From positions 186,001-250,000 of the forward strand of contig NZ_ATXE01000003.1 in the NCBI RefSeq assembly GCF_000421525.1: 64,000 bases of DNA, given 5' to 3'. Positions 56,996 to 64,000 of this stretch are shown here, in pieces (positions within the stretch are counted from its first letter, which is position 1; each line of letters opens with the position of its first letter). Position numbers and translations under genes: made by a program. This stretch comes from Aestuariimicrobium kwangyangense DSM 21549 (GTDB taxonomy: Bacteria; Actinomycetota; Actinomycetes; Propionibacteriales; Propionibacteriaceae). The notes under the pieces were generated by a model. The model was not told where the DNA came from and did no database searches. It was given only the letters and a program-made list of their open reading frames with translations.

Positions 56996-58440
56996 TGAGC
57001 AACCCTCGCCTTCCCCGCCCGGACGAGGTGCCCGGCGACGTGCCGGCCCCTGACCGGGACAGCACCCCACCGCAGATCGTCACCCCGCAGCAGGCCCCCC
57101 AGGAGATGACCGTGACCTCGGTGCTCAACGAACCGACGGCGGATGCCCCCACCGACCAGATCGCTGCGGCCCAGGAGGTGCACCTGGCCACCACCGAGTC
57201 GCGCGAGAACCGCACCGCGCGGCTGTCGACCGGGGTGCTGCTTGCGCTGATGGGTCTGGTGCTCCTGCGCCTCATCTTCGCCACCCACGGCAAGGCCACC
57301 TTCGCCCTCTCGGACGCCCTGGTGCCCCAGGCCGAGCGCCTGCCCGACATCGTGCTGCCAGGGGTCCCCCTGGTGGTGGTGGCGACGGTGGTCATGCTGG
57401 CGGCGGCGCTCGCCTTCCTGTTCGGACGTCGCCTCCCGGGGTGGGTCCGCGGCGTGGCTGGCGCAGGAGCAGCCACGGCGCTCGTGATCGGTTTCATCAC
57501 CTGGGCGGCTGCGGGTCGTCCGCTGCCCTTCCAGGTCTCGAACCAGTTGGCCGGCACCCTGGTGTTCGCGACACCGCTGGTCTTCGGTGCCCTCGCAGGT
57601 GTGCTGTGCGAGCGCTCGGGGGTGGTCAACGTGGCCATCGAGGGCCAGATGCTGACCGCCGCCTTCACCGCCACCCTGGTCGGTGCCGTCACGAAGTCAG
57701 TCACCGCGATGCTGGTCGGCGCCGTCCTCGCCGGTGTGCTGATGGCCGCGGTTCTGGCGCTGTTCACCATCAAGTACATCGTTGACCAGGTGGTGATCGG
57801 GGTGGTGATCAACCTGTTCGCCAGCGGGCTGACGGCCTTCCTGTTCAAGGCGATCATGGCGCCCAAGCCCCAGCTCAATGAGGCACCCCTGATGGAGCGC
57901 ATCCCGATCCCGGTGCTCAGCGACATCCCCTTCCTCGGCGAGGTGCTGTTCCGTCAGACCTGGCTGGTCTACCTGGCGTTCGTGAGCGTCGCGGTGGTCT
58001 CGTTCCTGCTGTACCGCACCAAGTGGGGGCTGCGGGTCCGGGCCGTCGGGGAACACCCGCAGGCAGCCGACACCGTCGGCATCTCGGTCACGGCGACCCG
58101 CTGGTCAGCCGTGCTCGTCGGCGGAGTCTTCGCCGGTCTGGGCGGGGCGTTCTTCCCGGCCTCGACGGGGCTGTTCAACGACGACATCACCGTCGGCAAC
58201 GGCTTCATCGCGTTGGCGGCTGTGATCATGGGTCGGTGGAAGCCGATCCTGGCCGCCTGCATGGCCCTGTTCTTCGGCTTCCTGCAGCAGTTGGGGTCCC
58301 AGGTGCAGACCTTGGGCACGCCCATCAACTCCCAGTGGCTGATCCTGCTGCCGTATTTCGCCACGATCATCGCGGTCGCCGGGTTGGTGGGCCGGGTGCG
58401 TGCACCCGCCTCGGACGGCATCCCCTACGTGAAGGCCTGA
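56995..58440 (+). CDS. nucleoside ABC transporter permease 2
   Basis: A 481-aa permease (YufQ/NupQ-like). The same family motifs appear as GALAGVLCERSGVVNVAIEGQM, VDQVVIGVVINLFASG, LRVRAVGEHPQAADTVGISV and GNGFIALAAVIMGRW. An 85-residue hydrophilic N-terminal tail precedes the first helix, unusual for the family but common in actinobacteria. ATG 56995 overlaps the upstream stop; a GTG at 56992 is equally possible. Cytidine deaminase starts 1 base after the stop. Confidence 0.93.
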   Translation: MSNPRLPRPDEVPGDVPAPDRDSTPPQIVTPQQAPQEMTVTSVLNEPTADAPTDQIAAAQEVHLATTESRENRTARLSTGVLLALMGLVLLRLIFATHGKATFALSDALVPQAERLPDIVLPGVPLVVVATVVMLAAALAFLFGRRLPGWVRGVAGAGAATALVIGFITWAAAGRPLPFQVSNQLAGTLVFATPLVFGALAGVLCERSGVVNVAIEGQMLTAAFTATLVGAVTKSVTAMLVGAVLAGVLMAAVLALFTIKYIVDQVVIGVVINLFASGLTAFLFKAIMAPKPQLNEAPLMERIPIPVLSDIPFLGEVLFRQTWLVYLAFVSVAVVSFLLYRTKWGLRVRAVGEHPQAADTVGISVTATRWSAVLVGGVFAGLGGAFFPASTGLFNDDITVGNGFIALAAVIMGRWKPILAACMALFFGFLQQLGSQVQTLGTPINSQWLILLPYFATIIAVAGLVGRVRAPASDGIPYVKA

Positions 58441-58441
58441 C

Positions 58442-58531
58442 ATGGCTGACGACACCGAGATGGCTGACAGGATCGACCGGGCTGCCGACATCGACCGGGC
58501 TGACGAGATCGACTGGGCTGACAGGATCGAC
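58442..58531 (+). repeat. five in-frame 18-bp repeats at the 5' end of cdd
   Basis: Five 18-base units in perfect register from the start codon; the first two each begin ATGGCTGAC. They encode a charged A-D-x-I-D stretch absent from ordinary cytidine deaminases. Confidence 0.88.
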
Positions 58532-58936
58532 TGGGACGGGCTCCGCGCGAGGGCCAAGGACATGGCTGCGCGGGCCTATGCCCCCTACTCGAACTTCCCG
58601 GTGGGCGCCGCGGCGCTCGTGGACGACGGCCGCGTCGTCGAGGGATGCAATGTCGAGAACGCCGGCTATGGGATGAGCCTGTGCGCCGAGTGCGGACTCG
58701 TCAGTGACCTGGTCGCAGGGGGAGGCGGTCGGCTCGTCGCGTTCGCCTGCGTGAACGCGTTCGGGGAACCACTGATGCCGTGTGGACGTTGTCGCCAGCT
58801 GCTGTTCGAGCACGGTGGCCGCGAGTTGCTGATGGACACCCCACGCGGTGTCTGGACCTTGGACCAGGTGCTGCCGCAGGCCTTCGGACCCGATGACCTC
58901 GACCACGTGGCCGCCCACCGCGATGTCGTCGGCTGA
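58442..58936 (+). CDS. cdd: cytidine deaminase with repeated N-terminal extension
   Basis: A 164-aa zinc enzyme that deaminates cytidine and deoxycytidine to uridines. The zinc site is NVENAGYGMSLCAECG (C-A-E) and MPCGRCRQLL (C-x-x-C). The substrate Asn/Glu pair in CNVENA is also present. The usual domain begins near residue 31; before it five 18-bp repeats starting at the start codon itself encode MADDTE, MADRID, RAADID, RADEID and WADRID. The second unit has its own ATG (58460), so translation could begin there too. Confidence 0.93.
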   Translation: MADDTEMADRIDRAADIDRADEIDWADRIDWDGLRARAKDMAARAYAPYSNFPVGAAALVDDGRVVEGCNVENAGYGMSLCAECGLVSDLVAGGGGRLVAFACVNAFGEPLMPCGRCRQLLFEHGGRELLMDTPRGVWTLDQVLPQAFGPDDLDHVAAHRDVVG

Positions 58937-58956
58937 GCCCTGGCACCGGGTGCCAC

Positions 58957-60099
58957 ATGTCGGCTGACCGGGCACCTGCCGTGGACGCGGGCGAGAGCGC
59001 GCCACCGCTCACCATCGACGAACTGCGCCGACTGCCCAAGGTCACGCTGCACGACCACCTGGACGGGGGACTTCGTCCGCAGACGGTGATCGACCACTGC
59101 CGGGAGAACGGTCACCCCCTGCCGGGGCCGGGCGGCGCCGGGCGTGCAGACCTGGACGCTGAGCAGTTGGGGCGATGGTTCCACGAGCACGCCAGTGCGG
59201 GTTCCCTGGTGAGCTACATCGCCACCTTCGAGCACACCATCGCGGCCATGCAGACCCGGGAACAGCTGGTGCGGGTGGCCCGGGAGTTCGTGCTCGACCA
59301 GCACGCCGATGGGGTGGTCTACGCCGAGGCGCGCTGGGCCCCCGAGCAACACCTGCGGCGCGGCCTGACCATGGCCGCCGCGGTCGAGGCTGTCCGTGAC
59401 GGACTTCGCGAGGGCGAGGCCGAGGTGCGCGCCGCGGGAGGGGTGATCGTCGCCCAGCAGATCCTGTGCTCGATGCGCCACGCCTCGCCCAGCCTCGACG
59501 TGGCCGACCTGGTGATCGCCTACCGCGACCAGCAGGTGTGCGGCTACGACATCGCCGGCGCCGAGGACGGCTTCCCACCCACCCTCTGGTCGGGTGCCTT
59601 CGACGAACTGAAGCGCGCCAATGCGCGGTTCACCATCCACGCCGGGGAGGCCTTCGGGGTGCCCTCCATCTGGGAGGCCGTGCAGTTGTGCGGGGCCCAC
59701 CGGTTGGGCCACGGAGTTCGGCTGGTCGACGACATCGTCCAGGTCGAGCACGGCGGCGGGTGGCGACTGGGCAGGTTGGCCAGCTACGTGCGCGACCAGC
59801 GGATCCCGCTCGAGGTGTGTCCCTCGTCCAACCTGCAGACCGGCGTCGCGACCACCCTGGCCGACCACCCCGTCGACCTGTTCAAGAGGCTCCGCTTCCG
59901 GGTCACCGTCAACTGCGACAACAGGCTGCAGTCAGCCACCACCCTCAGCCGCGAGTTCGCGCTGCTGGTCGAGACCTTCGGGTGGACGAAGGCAGATGTG
60001 CGCTGGTGCACGCTCAACGCCATGAAGTCGGCCTTCCTGCCGTTCGACCAGCGCCTGGGATTGATCGACGAGGTGATCAAGCCCGGGTTCGAGGGCTGA
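58957..60099 (+). CDS. add: adenosine deaminase
   Basis: A 380-aa enzyme that deaminates adenosine and deoxyadenosine to inosines. Zinc and catalytic motifs are LHDHLDGGLRP (His32 and His34), TIHAGEAFG (His and catalytic Glu), RLGHGVRL, VCPSSNLQTG and VNCDNRLQS, where the first Asp is the zinc ligand. The DN pair instead of DD resembles other actinobacterial adenosine deaminases. It starts 20 bases after cdd and probably shares its transcript, linking imported nucleosides to purine salvage. Confidence 0.95.
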   Translation: MSADRAPAVDAGESAPPLTIDELRRLPKVTLHDHLDGGLRPQTVIDHCRENGHPLPGPGGAGRADLDAEQLGRWFHEHASAGSLVSYIATFEHTIAAMQTREQLVRVAREFVLDQHADGVVYAEARWAPEQHLRRGLTMAAAVEAVRDGLREGEAEVRAAGGVIVAQQILCSMRHASPSLDVADLVIAYRDQQVCGYDIAGAEDGFPPTLWSGAFDELKRANARFTIHAGEAFGVPSIWEAVQLCGAHRLGHGVRLVDDIVQVEHGGGWRLGRLASYVRDQRIPLEVCPSSNLQTGVATTLADHPVDLFKRLRFRVTVNCDNRLQSATTLSREFALLVETFGWTKADVRWCTLNAMKSAFLPFDQRLGLIDEVIKPGFEG

Positions 60100-60280
60100 T
60101 CACGGGTTCCCGACAGTCCGACAGGGGTTCTCGTCCCGTCCTCGGGTTTGCCCCCGGTTGGGCTCCTCCCGTCCTGGTTGCCCCACGGGCGACCGGAGAA
60201 TCGTCCGAGCAGCCACCCGGAGGGGGGTTTCGTGCTGAGGTCATCAGGGGTGAGCTCAGTGGGGAGGACGGAGGACGGAC

Positions 60281-60733
60281 ATGGCAGGGTCGTGGACGAG
60301 GTGGCTGGTCGCCGCGGCCGCCGTCGTGCTCCTGACGCCAGTGGCGGCGTGCGCGTCGACGGCCGGGTTCTACGACCAACTGTCCACGGCGGCCGGCGAG
60401 GTTGCCTCCGCCAGTGGCAGCGCGGCCGAGGCCATCGACCTGACCGCCCATGGACGGCTGACCTCCGCCGTCCGGGATTCCGCCATCGCTGACGCCGACC
60501 AGCAGTCGAGCACCGCGGCCGGCACCCTCGACCAACTGCAGGCCAACACGACGGATCGGCAGGCGTCACGCCGAACCACGATCGACGCCGTGCACCGCGC
60601 CCAACGGAGCCTGCAACTGGCGGACGATGCTGCCGCCAACCACGACGACCAGACCTTGGCCCGGTTGGCACCCACCCTGCGCGAGCAGGCCAAGCAGCTG
60701 ACCGACCTGCAGGACGAGTGGGCCAGCCGATGA
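60281..60733 (+). CDS. small lipoprotein of the Nramp/PRC operon
   Basis: A 150-aa predicted lipoprotein: signal peptide WTRWLVAAAAVVLLTPVAAC with lipobox VAAC (cysteine near residue 24). A helical, Ala/Gln/Asp-rich mature part follows (about 30-150) that looks like a helical bundle or coiled coil (DQLSTAAGEVASASGSAAEA; LREQAKQLTDLQDEW). No family recognised. GGAGGA upstream of the ATG. The stop overlaps the transporter start by ATGA, so it is translationally coupled. The 181 bases before it contain only GC-rich imperfect repeats that I could not interpret. Confidence 0.8.
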   Translation: MAGSWTRWLVAAAAVVLLTPVAACASTAGFYDQLSTAAGEVASASGSAAEAIDLTAHGRLTSAVRDSAIADADQQSSTAAGTLDQLQANTTDRQASRRTTIDAVHRAQRSLQLADDAAANHDDQTLARLAPTLREQAKQLTDLQDEWASR

Positions 60734-61959
60734 AGAAGGTCCTGGGACTGGCACTGGGCATCCTCACCGCCATCGGTGGCTTCGTCGACATCGGAGACCT
60801 CGTCACCAACGGCGTCGTCGGGTCCCGGTTCGGCTTCGGCCTCGCCTGGTCGACACTGCTGGGGGTCGTCGGCATCTGCCTGTTCGCGAACATGTCCGGG
60901 CGGGTGGCGGCCGTCAGCGGACGAGCCACCTTCGAACTCATCCGCGAACGGCTCGGTGCCCGCGTGGGGCTGCTCAACCTGGTGGCGTCCTTCCTCATCA
61001 ACCTGATGACCCTGACCGCTGAGATCGGTGGTGTGGCGCTGGCCCTGATGCTCGCCAGCAGCGTCAACTACCTGCTGTGGGTGCCGGTGGCCGCGCTCGC
61101 CCTGTGGTTGGTGATCTGGCGCGTGAAGTTCACGGTGCTCGAGAACGTGACGGGGCTGCTGGGGCTGTGCCTGATCGTCTTCGCGGTTGCCCTGTTCCTG
61201 CTGGGGCCCGACTGGGGTGAGGTGGTCAAGCAGGCGGTCAGCCCCCACCTGAGCCAGACCGAGTCGCCGGCCACCTACTGGTACTACGCCGTCGCGCTGT
61301 TCGGGGCGGCCATGACCCCCTACGAGGTCTTCTTCTTCTCCTCCGGGGCCGTCGAGGAGAAGTGGTCACTCAAGGACCTCTCCCAGTCGCGCATGAACGT
61401 CCTGGTCGGATTCCCCCTGGGGGGACTGTTGTCACTGGCGATCGCCGGCTGCGCCGCCGTCTTCCTGATGCCGAAGGGCATCGAGGTCTCGTCCCTGTCG
61501 CAACTGGTGCTGCCGGTGGCCGCCGCCGGGGGAAAGCTCGCGGTGGCGTTCGTCCTCGTGGGACTGTTCGCGGCCACGTTCGGGGCGGGGCTGGAGACCA
61601 CCTTGTCGTCCGGCTACACCCTGGCTCAGTTCTTCGGCTGGTCGTGGGGCAAGTTCCGCAGCCCGGCCCGGGCAGCCCGGTTCCACGTCAGCATGATGAT
61701 CTGCCTGCTGGTCGGCATCGCCGTGCTGATGACCGGTATCGATCCCGTCATGGTGACCGAGATGTCGGTGGTCTTCTCCGCCGCCGCGCTGCCCCTGACG
61801 TACTTCCCGATCCTGGTGGTGGCCAACGATCCCGACTACATGGGGCAGTACGTGAACTCGCGGCTGGTGAACATCGCCGGTCAGATCTTCCTGGTCATCG
61901 TGGTCGCCGCCTCGCTCGCCGCCATCCCCCTCATGATCATCACGGGAGCAGGGAAATGA
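60730..61959 (+). CDS. atypical Nramp-family metal transporter
   Basis: A 409-aa protein with about 11 helices and the Nramp/SLC11 layout. Canonical metal-site motifs are changed. Helix 1 has DIGD (Asp20-Ile-Gly-Asp23) where Mn/Fe carriers have DPGN. Helix 6 has M-T-P-Y-E (195-199) where they have M-P-H, so the metal-binding methionine position is threonine and the histidine is tyrosine. Loss of the methionine is a feature of the Nramp-related magnesium transporters (NRMT), so a hard divalent metal such as Mg2+ is plausible, not shown. Coupled by ATGA overlaps to a lipoprotein before and a PRC-like protein after. Confidence 0.85.
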   Translation: MKKVLGLALGILTAIGGFVDIGDLVTNGVVGSRFGFGLAWSTLLGVVGICLFANMSGRVAAVSGRATFELIRERLGARVGLLNLVASFLINLMTLTAEIGGVALALMLASSVNYLLWVPVAALALWLVIWRVKFTVLENVTGLLGLCLIVFAVALFLLGPDWGEVVKQAVSPHLSQTESPATYWYYAVALFGAAMTPYEVFFFSSGAVEEKWSLKDLSQSRMNVLVGFPLGGLLSLAIAGCAAVFLMPKGIEVSSLSQLVLPVAAAGGKLAVAFVLVGLFAATFGAGLETTLSSGYTLAQFFGWSWGKFRSPARAARFHVSMMICLLVGIAVLMTGIDPVMVTEMSVVFSAAALPLTYFPILVVANDPDYMGQYVNSRLVNIAGQIFLVIVVAASLAAIPLMIITGAGK

Positions 61960-62363
61960 GTGCCCGCAACGAGTCCAGCATCCATGAGCACCGTCCTCTC
62001 ATCTTCGATGCCACGCTGACCCTGCTCGACCGGCAGGTGCTCGACCGGAATGACGAACCCGTGTGCACAGTCGACGACCTGGAACTCTCCGGTGACCTGC
62101 ACGACGGTGTCGAGTTCCCCGTCGGCGGCCCGCGGCCCCGGATCACCGCCATCCTGGCCGGTCCCGTCCTGGTCACCCGTGTGTTCGGCGGACGACCACC
62201 GCGCCACCTGTGGGAGCGCATCGACTGGGGTGACGTCGAACGCGTCGGGGTGATGGTCAAACTGCGGCTGGCAGCCGAGGCCCTCAACGTCGGGTGGACG
62301 GAGTCGTGGCTGCGCGAGCGGATCATCACCCGGATCCCGGGAGGGCGCCATGAATCTGAATGA
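61956..62363 (+). CDS. PRC-barrel-like protein A of the Nramp operon
   Basis: A 135-aa soluble protein. The stretch ATLTLLDRQVLDRNDEPVCTVDDLEL reads like a PRC-barrel beta domain (G/R-V-x-D-x-x-G/E pattern), followed by a helical tail (RVGVMVKLRLAAEALNVG) ending at ESWLRERI. ATG overlaps the transporter stop. It overlaps the next PRC gene by 14 bases. Function unknown; PRC barrels often bind RNA, photosynthetic or cytoskeletal partners, or sense small molecules. Confidence 0.7.
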   Translation: MSARNESSIHEHRPLIFDATLTLLDRQVLDRNDEPVCTVDDLELSGDLHDGVEFPVGGPRPRITAILAGPVLVTRVFGGRPPRHLWERIDWGDVERVGVMVKLRLAAEALNVGWTESWLRERIITRIPGGRHESE

Positions 62364-62694
62364 CCTGCTCGGACGCCACGTGTTCAACGATGCAGGGGAG
62401 CGCTTGGGCACCGTGGTGGATGCCCGGTTCCGATTCCTGCCGCCGAGTGTGGGCGGCCCCGAGGAGGCCGAACTCGTGGGGTTGGTGGTCAGCCCGCACT
62501 CCAGGTCGACGTTCGGTGGCTTCCAGCGCAGCAACGCCAATGCCCCGTGGATGGTGAACGCGTGGATGAGGTGGCGCCATCGGGGTAGCTTCCTCGTCGA
62601 CTGGGCCCAGGTGGCGCGAGTCGAGGGCAATCGGCTGGTGCTCCGCCCCGACTTCGAGAGACTGGATGCGACGCTTCGTCCCAGTTCGCGGTGA
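62350..62694 (+). CDS. PRC-barrel-like protein B of the Nramp operon
   Basis: A 114-aa protein starting NLNDLLGRHVFNDAGERLGTVVDARF, the classical PRC-barrel start (hydrophobic-LLGxxVxdxxGexlGxVxD). It continues through ELVGLVVSPHS to a basic region and ends with LRPSSR. GAGGG precedes the ATG, which lies inside the previous gene. Its stop lies in the first unit of a tandem repeat array. Last gene of the lipoprotein-Nramp-PRC-PRC operon. Confidence 0.78.
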   Translation: MNLNDLLGRHVFNDAGERLGTVVDARFRFLPPSVGGPEEAELVGLVVSPHSRSTFGGFQRSNANAPWMVNAWMRWRHRGSFLVDWAQVARVEGNRLVLRPDFERLDATLRPSSR

Positions 62695-62763
62695 GGCCAG
62701 TTCGAGGTGAGTCCCGTTCGCGGTGGGGAGCAGCTCGAGGTGAGGAACAGTTCGGCATGAGGG
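62682..62763 (+). repeat. five tandem 16-17-bp repeats at the end of the PRC gene
   Basis: Units of CAGTTCGAGGTGAGTC type start at 62682, 62698, 62714, 62731 and 62748. The first holds the last codons and stop (62692-62694) of the PRC gene. Confidence 0.8.
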
Positions 62764-62789
62764 CAGGGTCCCCGTCGCACGGCATCGGG

Positions 62790-62795
62790 TAGGTT
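62790..62795 (+). promoter_or_regulatory. -10 hexamer TAGGTT of the RNase H gene
   Basis: TAGGTT, 6 bases, then ATG at 62802: a leaderless layout. Confidence 0.6.
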
Positions 62796-62801
62796 CCCAG
62801 C

Positions 62802-63749
62802 ATGATCACCGCTGCCGCAGACGGCTCGTCCCTGTCGAACCCGGGACCCGCCGGCTGGGCCTGGTACATCGACGACGAGCGCTGGGCGGCCGGGGGATGG
62901 GACCACGGGACCAACAACATGGGCGAGTTGATGGCCGTGGTCGACCTGCTGCAGCAGACCGCGGGCACCGACGAGTCGCTGCTGGTGCTGTGCGACTCGC
63001 AGTACGTGATCAACTGCGCCACCACGTGGATCAGCGGGTGGAAGCGCCGCGGCTGGCGCAAGGCCGACGGCAAGCCCGTGCTCAACGTCGAGCTGCTCAA
63101 GGAACTCGACCAGGCCCTCGCCGGGCGCTCCGTCGGCTTCGAGTGGGTGAAGGGCCACGCCGGGCACGAACTCAACGAGGCCGCCGACCTCAGGGCACGA
63201 GCCGCGGCGACGGCCCACCGCGACGGCACCCCCGTCGACCACGGTCCCGGGTTCGCTGCCGAGCCCGTGCCGGGTGCCCGCTCGAAGTCGTTCAGGCCCA
63301 CGGTCATCGAGCCGGAGCCCGATCTGTTCAGCATCCCCGACCCCACCCGGGAACCCATCGACGAGCCCGAGAGCGCCGACCCGGCGGCCAGCGGGACCAC
63401 CTCGGCTCTGGGAGTGGAGCTGATCGCCCTGGAGCGACGCCTGCTCGATCCATCGGTGCGCACCAATCCGGACGCGCTGGCCCACCTCTTGCACCCGGAG
63501 TTCGTCGAGCACGGCGCCAGCGGACGGGTGGTCACCCGCAACCGGGCGCTCGCGGGTCTCGCCGCCGTCGGCCTGACCCCTCGCATCGACCTGCTGGGGG
63601 TCACCGAGTACGCGCCCGGCCTGGTCGGACTGCGGTGGACCCTGGCGCTGGGTCACCGGACGAGTCTCCGCTTCTCCCTGTGGCAGCGGACGAGCAGCGG
63701 GTGGCAGGTGCGCTTCCATCAGGGCACACCGGTCGGTCCCTCGGAGTAG
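62802..63749 (+). CDS. rnhA: ribonuclease HI with C-terminal SnoaL/DUF4440-like domain
   Basis: A 315-aa two-part protein. Residues 1 to about 145 are RNase HI, which cleaves RNA in RNA-DNA hybrids. Catalytic residues are visible: Asp in [19 protein letters not shown], Glu in [10 protein letters not shown], Asp in [11 protein letters not shown], and the last Asp in [11 protein letters not shown], after the flexible histidine loop [10 protein letters not shown] linker of about 55 residues, rich in P and E, leads to a C-terminal domain (about 205-312) resembling DUF4440/SnoaL folds ([35 protein letters not shown]). That second domain is not part of ordinary RNase HI. Confidence 0.88.
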   Translation: MITAAADGSSLSNPGPAGWAWYIDDERWAAGGWDHGTNNMGELMAVVDLLQQTAGTDESLLVLCDSQYVINCATTWISGWKRRGWRKADGKPVLNVELLKELDQALAGRSVGFEWVKGHAGHELNEAADLRARAAATAHRDGTPVDHGPGFAAEPVPGARSKSFRPTVIEPEPDLFSIPDPTREPIDEPESADPAASGTTSALGVELIALERRLLDPSVRTNPDALAHLLHPEFVEHGASGRVVTRNRALAGLAAVGLTPRIDLLGVTEYAPGLVGLRWTLALGHRTSLRFSLWQRTSSGWQVRFHQGTPVGPSE

Positions 63750-63806
63750 TCCTCGGGGCGCTGGGTGGTCGCGCCGACCCCGTCAGGGAGCACCCCCGGC
63801 TGGCGA

Positions 63807-63812
63807 TAGTCT
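63807..63812 (+). promoter_or_regulatory. -10 hexamer TAGTCT of metG
   Basis: TAGTCT, 7 bases, then ATG at 63820: a leaderless layout. Confidence 0.55.
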
Positions 63813-63819
63813 GAACCCC

Positions 63820-64000
63820 ATGTGTGCCAACATCCTTGCTGCCGTGGCCTGGCCCTATGCCAATGGCCCTCGTCACATCGGTCACGTCTCCGGTTTCGGC
63901 GTGCCCTCCGACGTGTTCTCGCGGTACATGCGCATGGCGGGGCACAACGTGCTGATGGTCTCGGGCACCGATGAGCACGGCACGGCAATCCAGGTGAAGG
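63820..64000 (+). CDS. metG: methionyl-tRNA synthetase, N-terminal part (3' end outside window)
   Basis: The first 60 residues of MetG, which charges tRNA-Met. Class I catalytic motif [12 protein letters not shown] is the HIGH signature, and [17 protein letters not shown] is the conserved GTDEHG stretch. The N-terminus ([19 protein letters not shown]) is normal for the family. The KMSKS loop and anticodon domain lie beyond the window. Confidence 0.95.
   Translation, partial: MCANILAAVAWPYANGPRHIGHVSGFGVPSDVFSRYMRMAGHNVLMVSGTDEHGTAIQVK

Noticed and set aside
60100-60280. A metal riboswitch before the Nramp operon
   Set aside because: I could not find a conserved aptamer pattern such as yybP-ykoY or M-box; only GC-rich imperfect repeats are present.

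Overview
The window is 64 kb of high-GC (roughly two thirds G+C), gene-dense chromosome from an actinobacterium. GTG starts and 4-base ATGA/GTGA overlaps are common. The gene order groES-groEL-guaB-guaB3-guaA, the order pcrA-M23-sucC-sucD-(membrane protein)-perM-like-purN-purH-DUF3017-mdh, the monomeric isocitrate dehydrogenase and the BioQ-type biotin regulon all fit Actinomycetota. Propionibacteriaceae is my best guess, but it is an inference without a database search. I see no rRNA, tRNA, insertion sequence, prophage or CRISPR array. It reads as core chromosome with small lineage-specific novelties: gene fusions, short tandem repeats and palindromes.

Layout. 1-4.1 kb: end of a DEAD-box RNA helicase, then a tightly overlapping t6A/RimI cluster (GNAT-TsaE fusion, tsaB, rimI, tsaD). 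4.1-8.3 kb: two divergent Nudix hydrolases, a methyltransferase and a 662-aa unknown protein. 8.3-11 kb: biotin uptake (TetR/BioQ-like regulator, bioN, bioY, bioM) with two copies of one palindromic operator. 11-20.6 kb: truncated globin, groES/groEL behind two CIRCE operators, guaB, guaB3, chorismate mutase, cysK-cysE and guaA. 20.6-26 kb: DedA, then an envelope-stress cluster with three PspC-domain proteins, one of them a histidine kinase next to its response regulator. 26-35.5 kb: GlsB-like protein, cardiolipin synthase, pcrA, M23 peptidase, sucCD and a membrane protein with two extracellular sensor-like domains. 35.5-42 kb: PerM-like protein, an in-frame purN-purH fusion, DUF3017, mdh and a three-domain phosphatase/PCD/VOC protein. 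42-49 kb: DUF485-ActP solute symporter, purU, CodA-like amidohydrolase and icd. 49-64 kb: CBS/CorC protein, APH-like kinase, FUSC protein, a nucleoside ABC importer with cytidine and adenosine deaminases, an operon of lipoprotein + atypical Nramp + two PRC-barrel-like proteins, an RNase HI fusion and the start of metG.

How the genes fit together. Purine metabolism recurs: purN-purH, guaB, guaB3 and guaA for synthesis, purU for formate supply, and the nucleoside importer with two deaminases for salvage. sucCD, mdh and icd supply the TCA cycle. Regulation is unusually legible. At least 18 genes carry a -10 hexamer of the form TANNNT (or a close variant) only 6-9 bases before the start codon, the layout expected of leaderless transcripts. 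Several starts below were chosen on that basis.

Most unusual: the PurN-PurH fusion with an internal ribosome binding site, the phosphatase-PCD-VOC fusion, the atypical Nramp/PRC operon, short tandem repeats both in frame inside genes and beginning at gene stop codons, and a paired 9-mer inverted repeat upstream of cysK.
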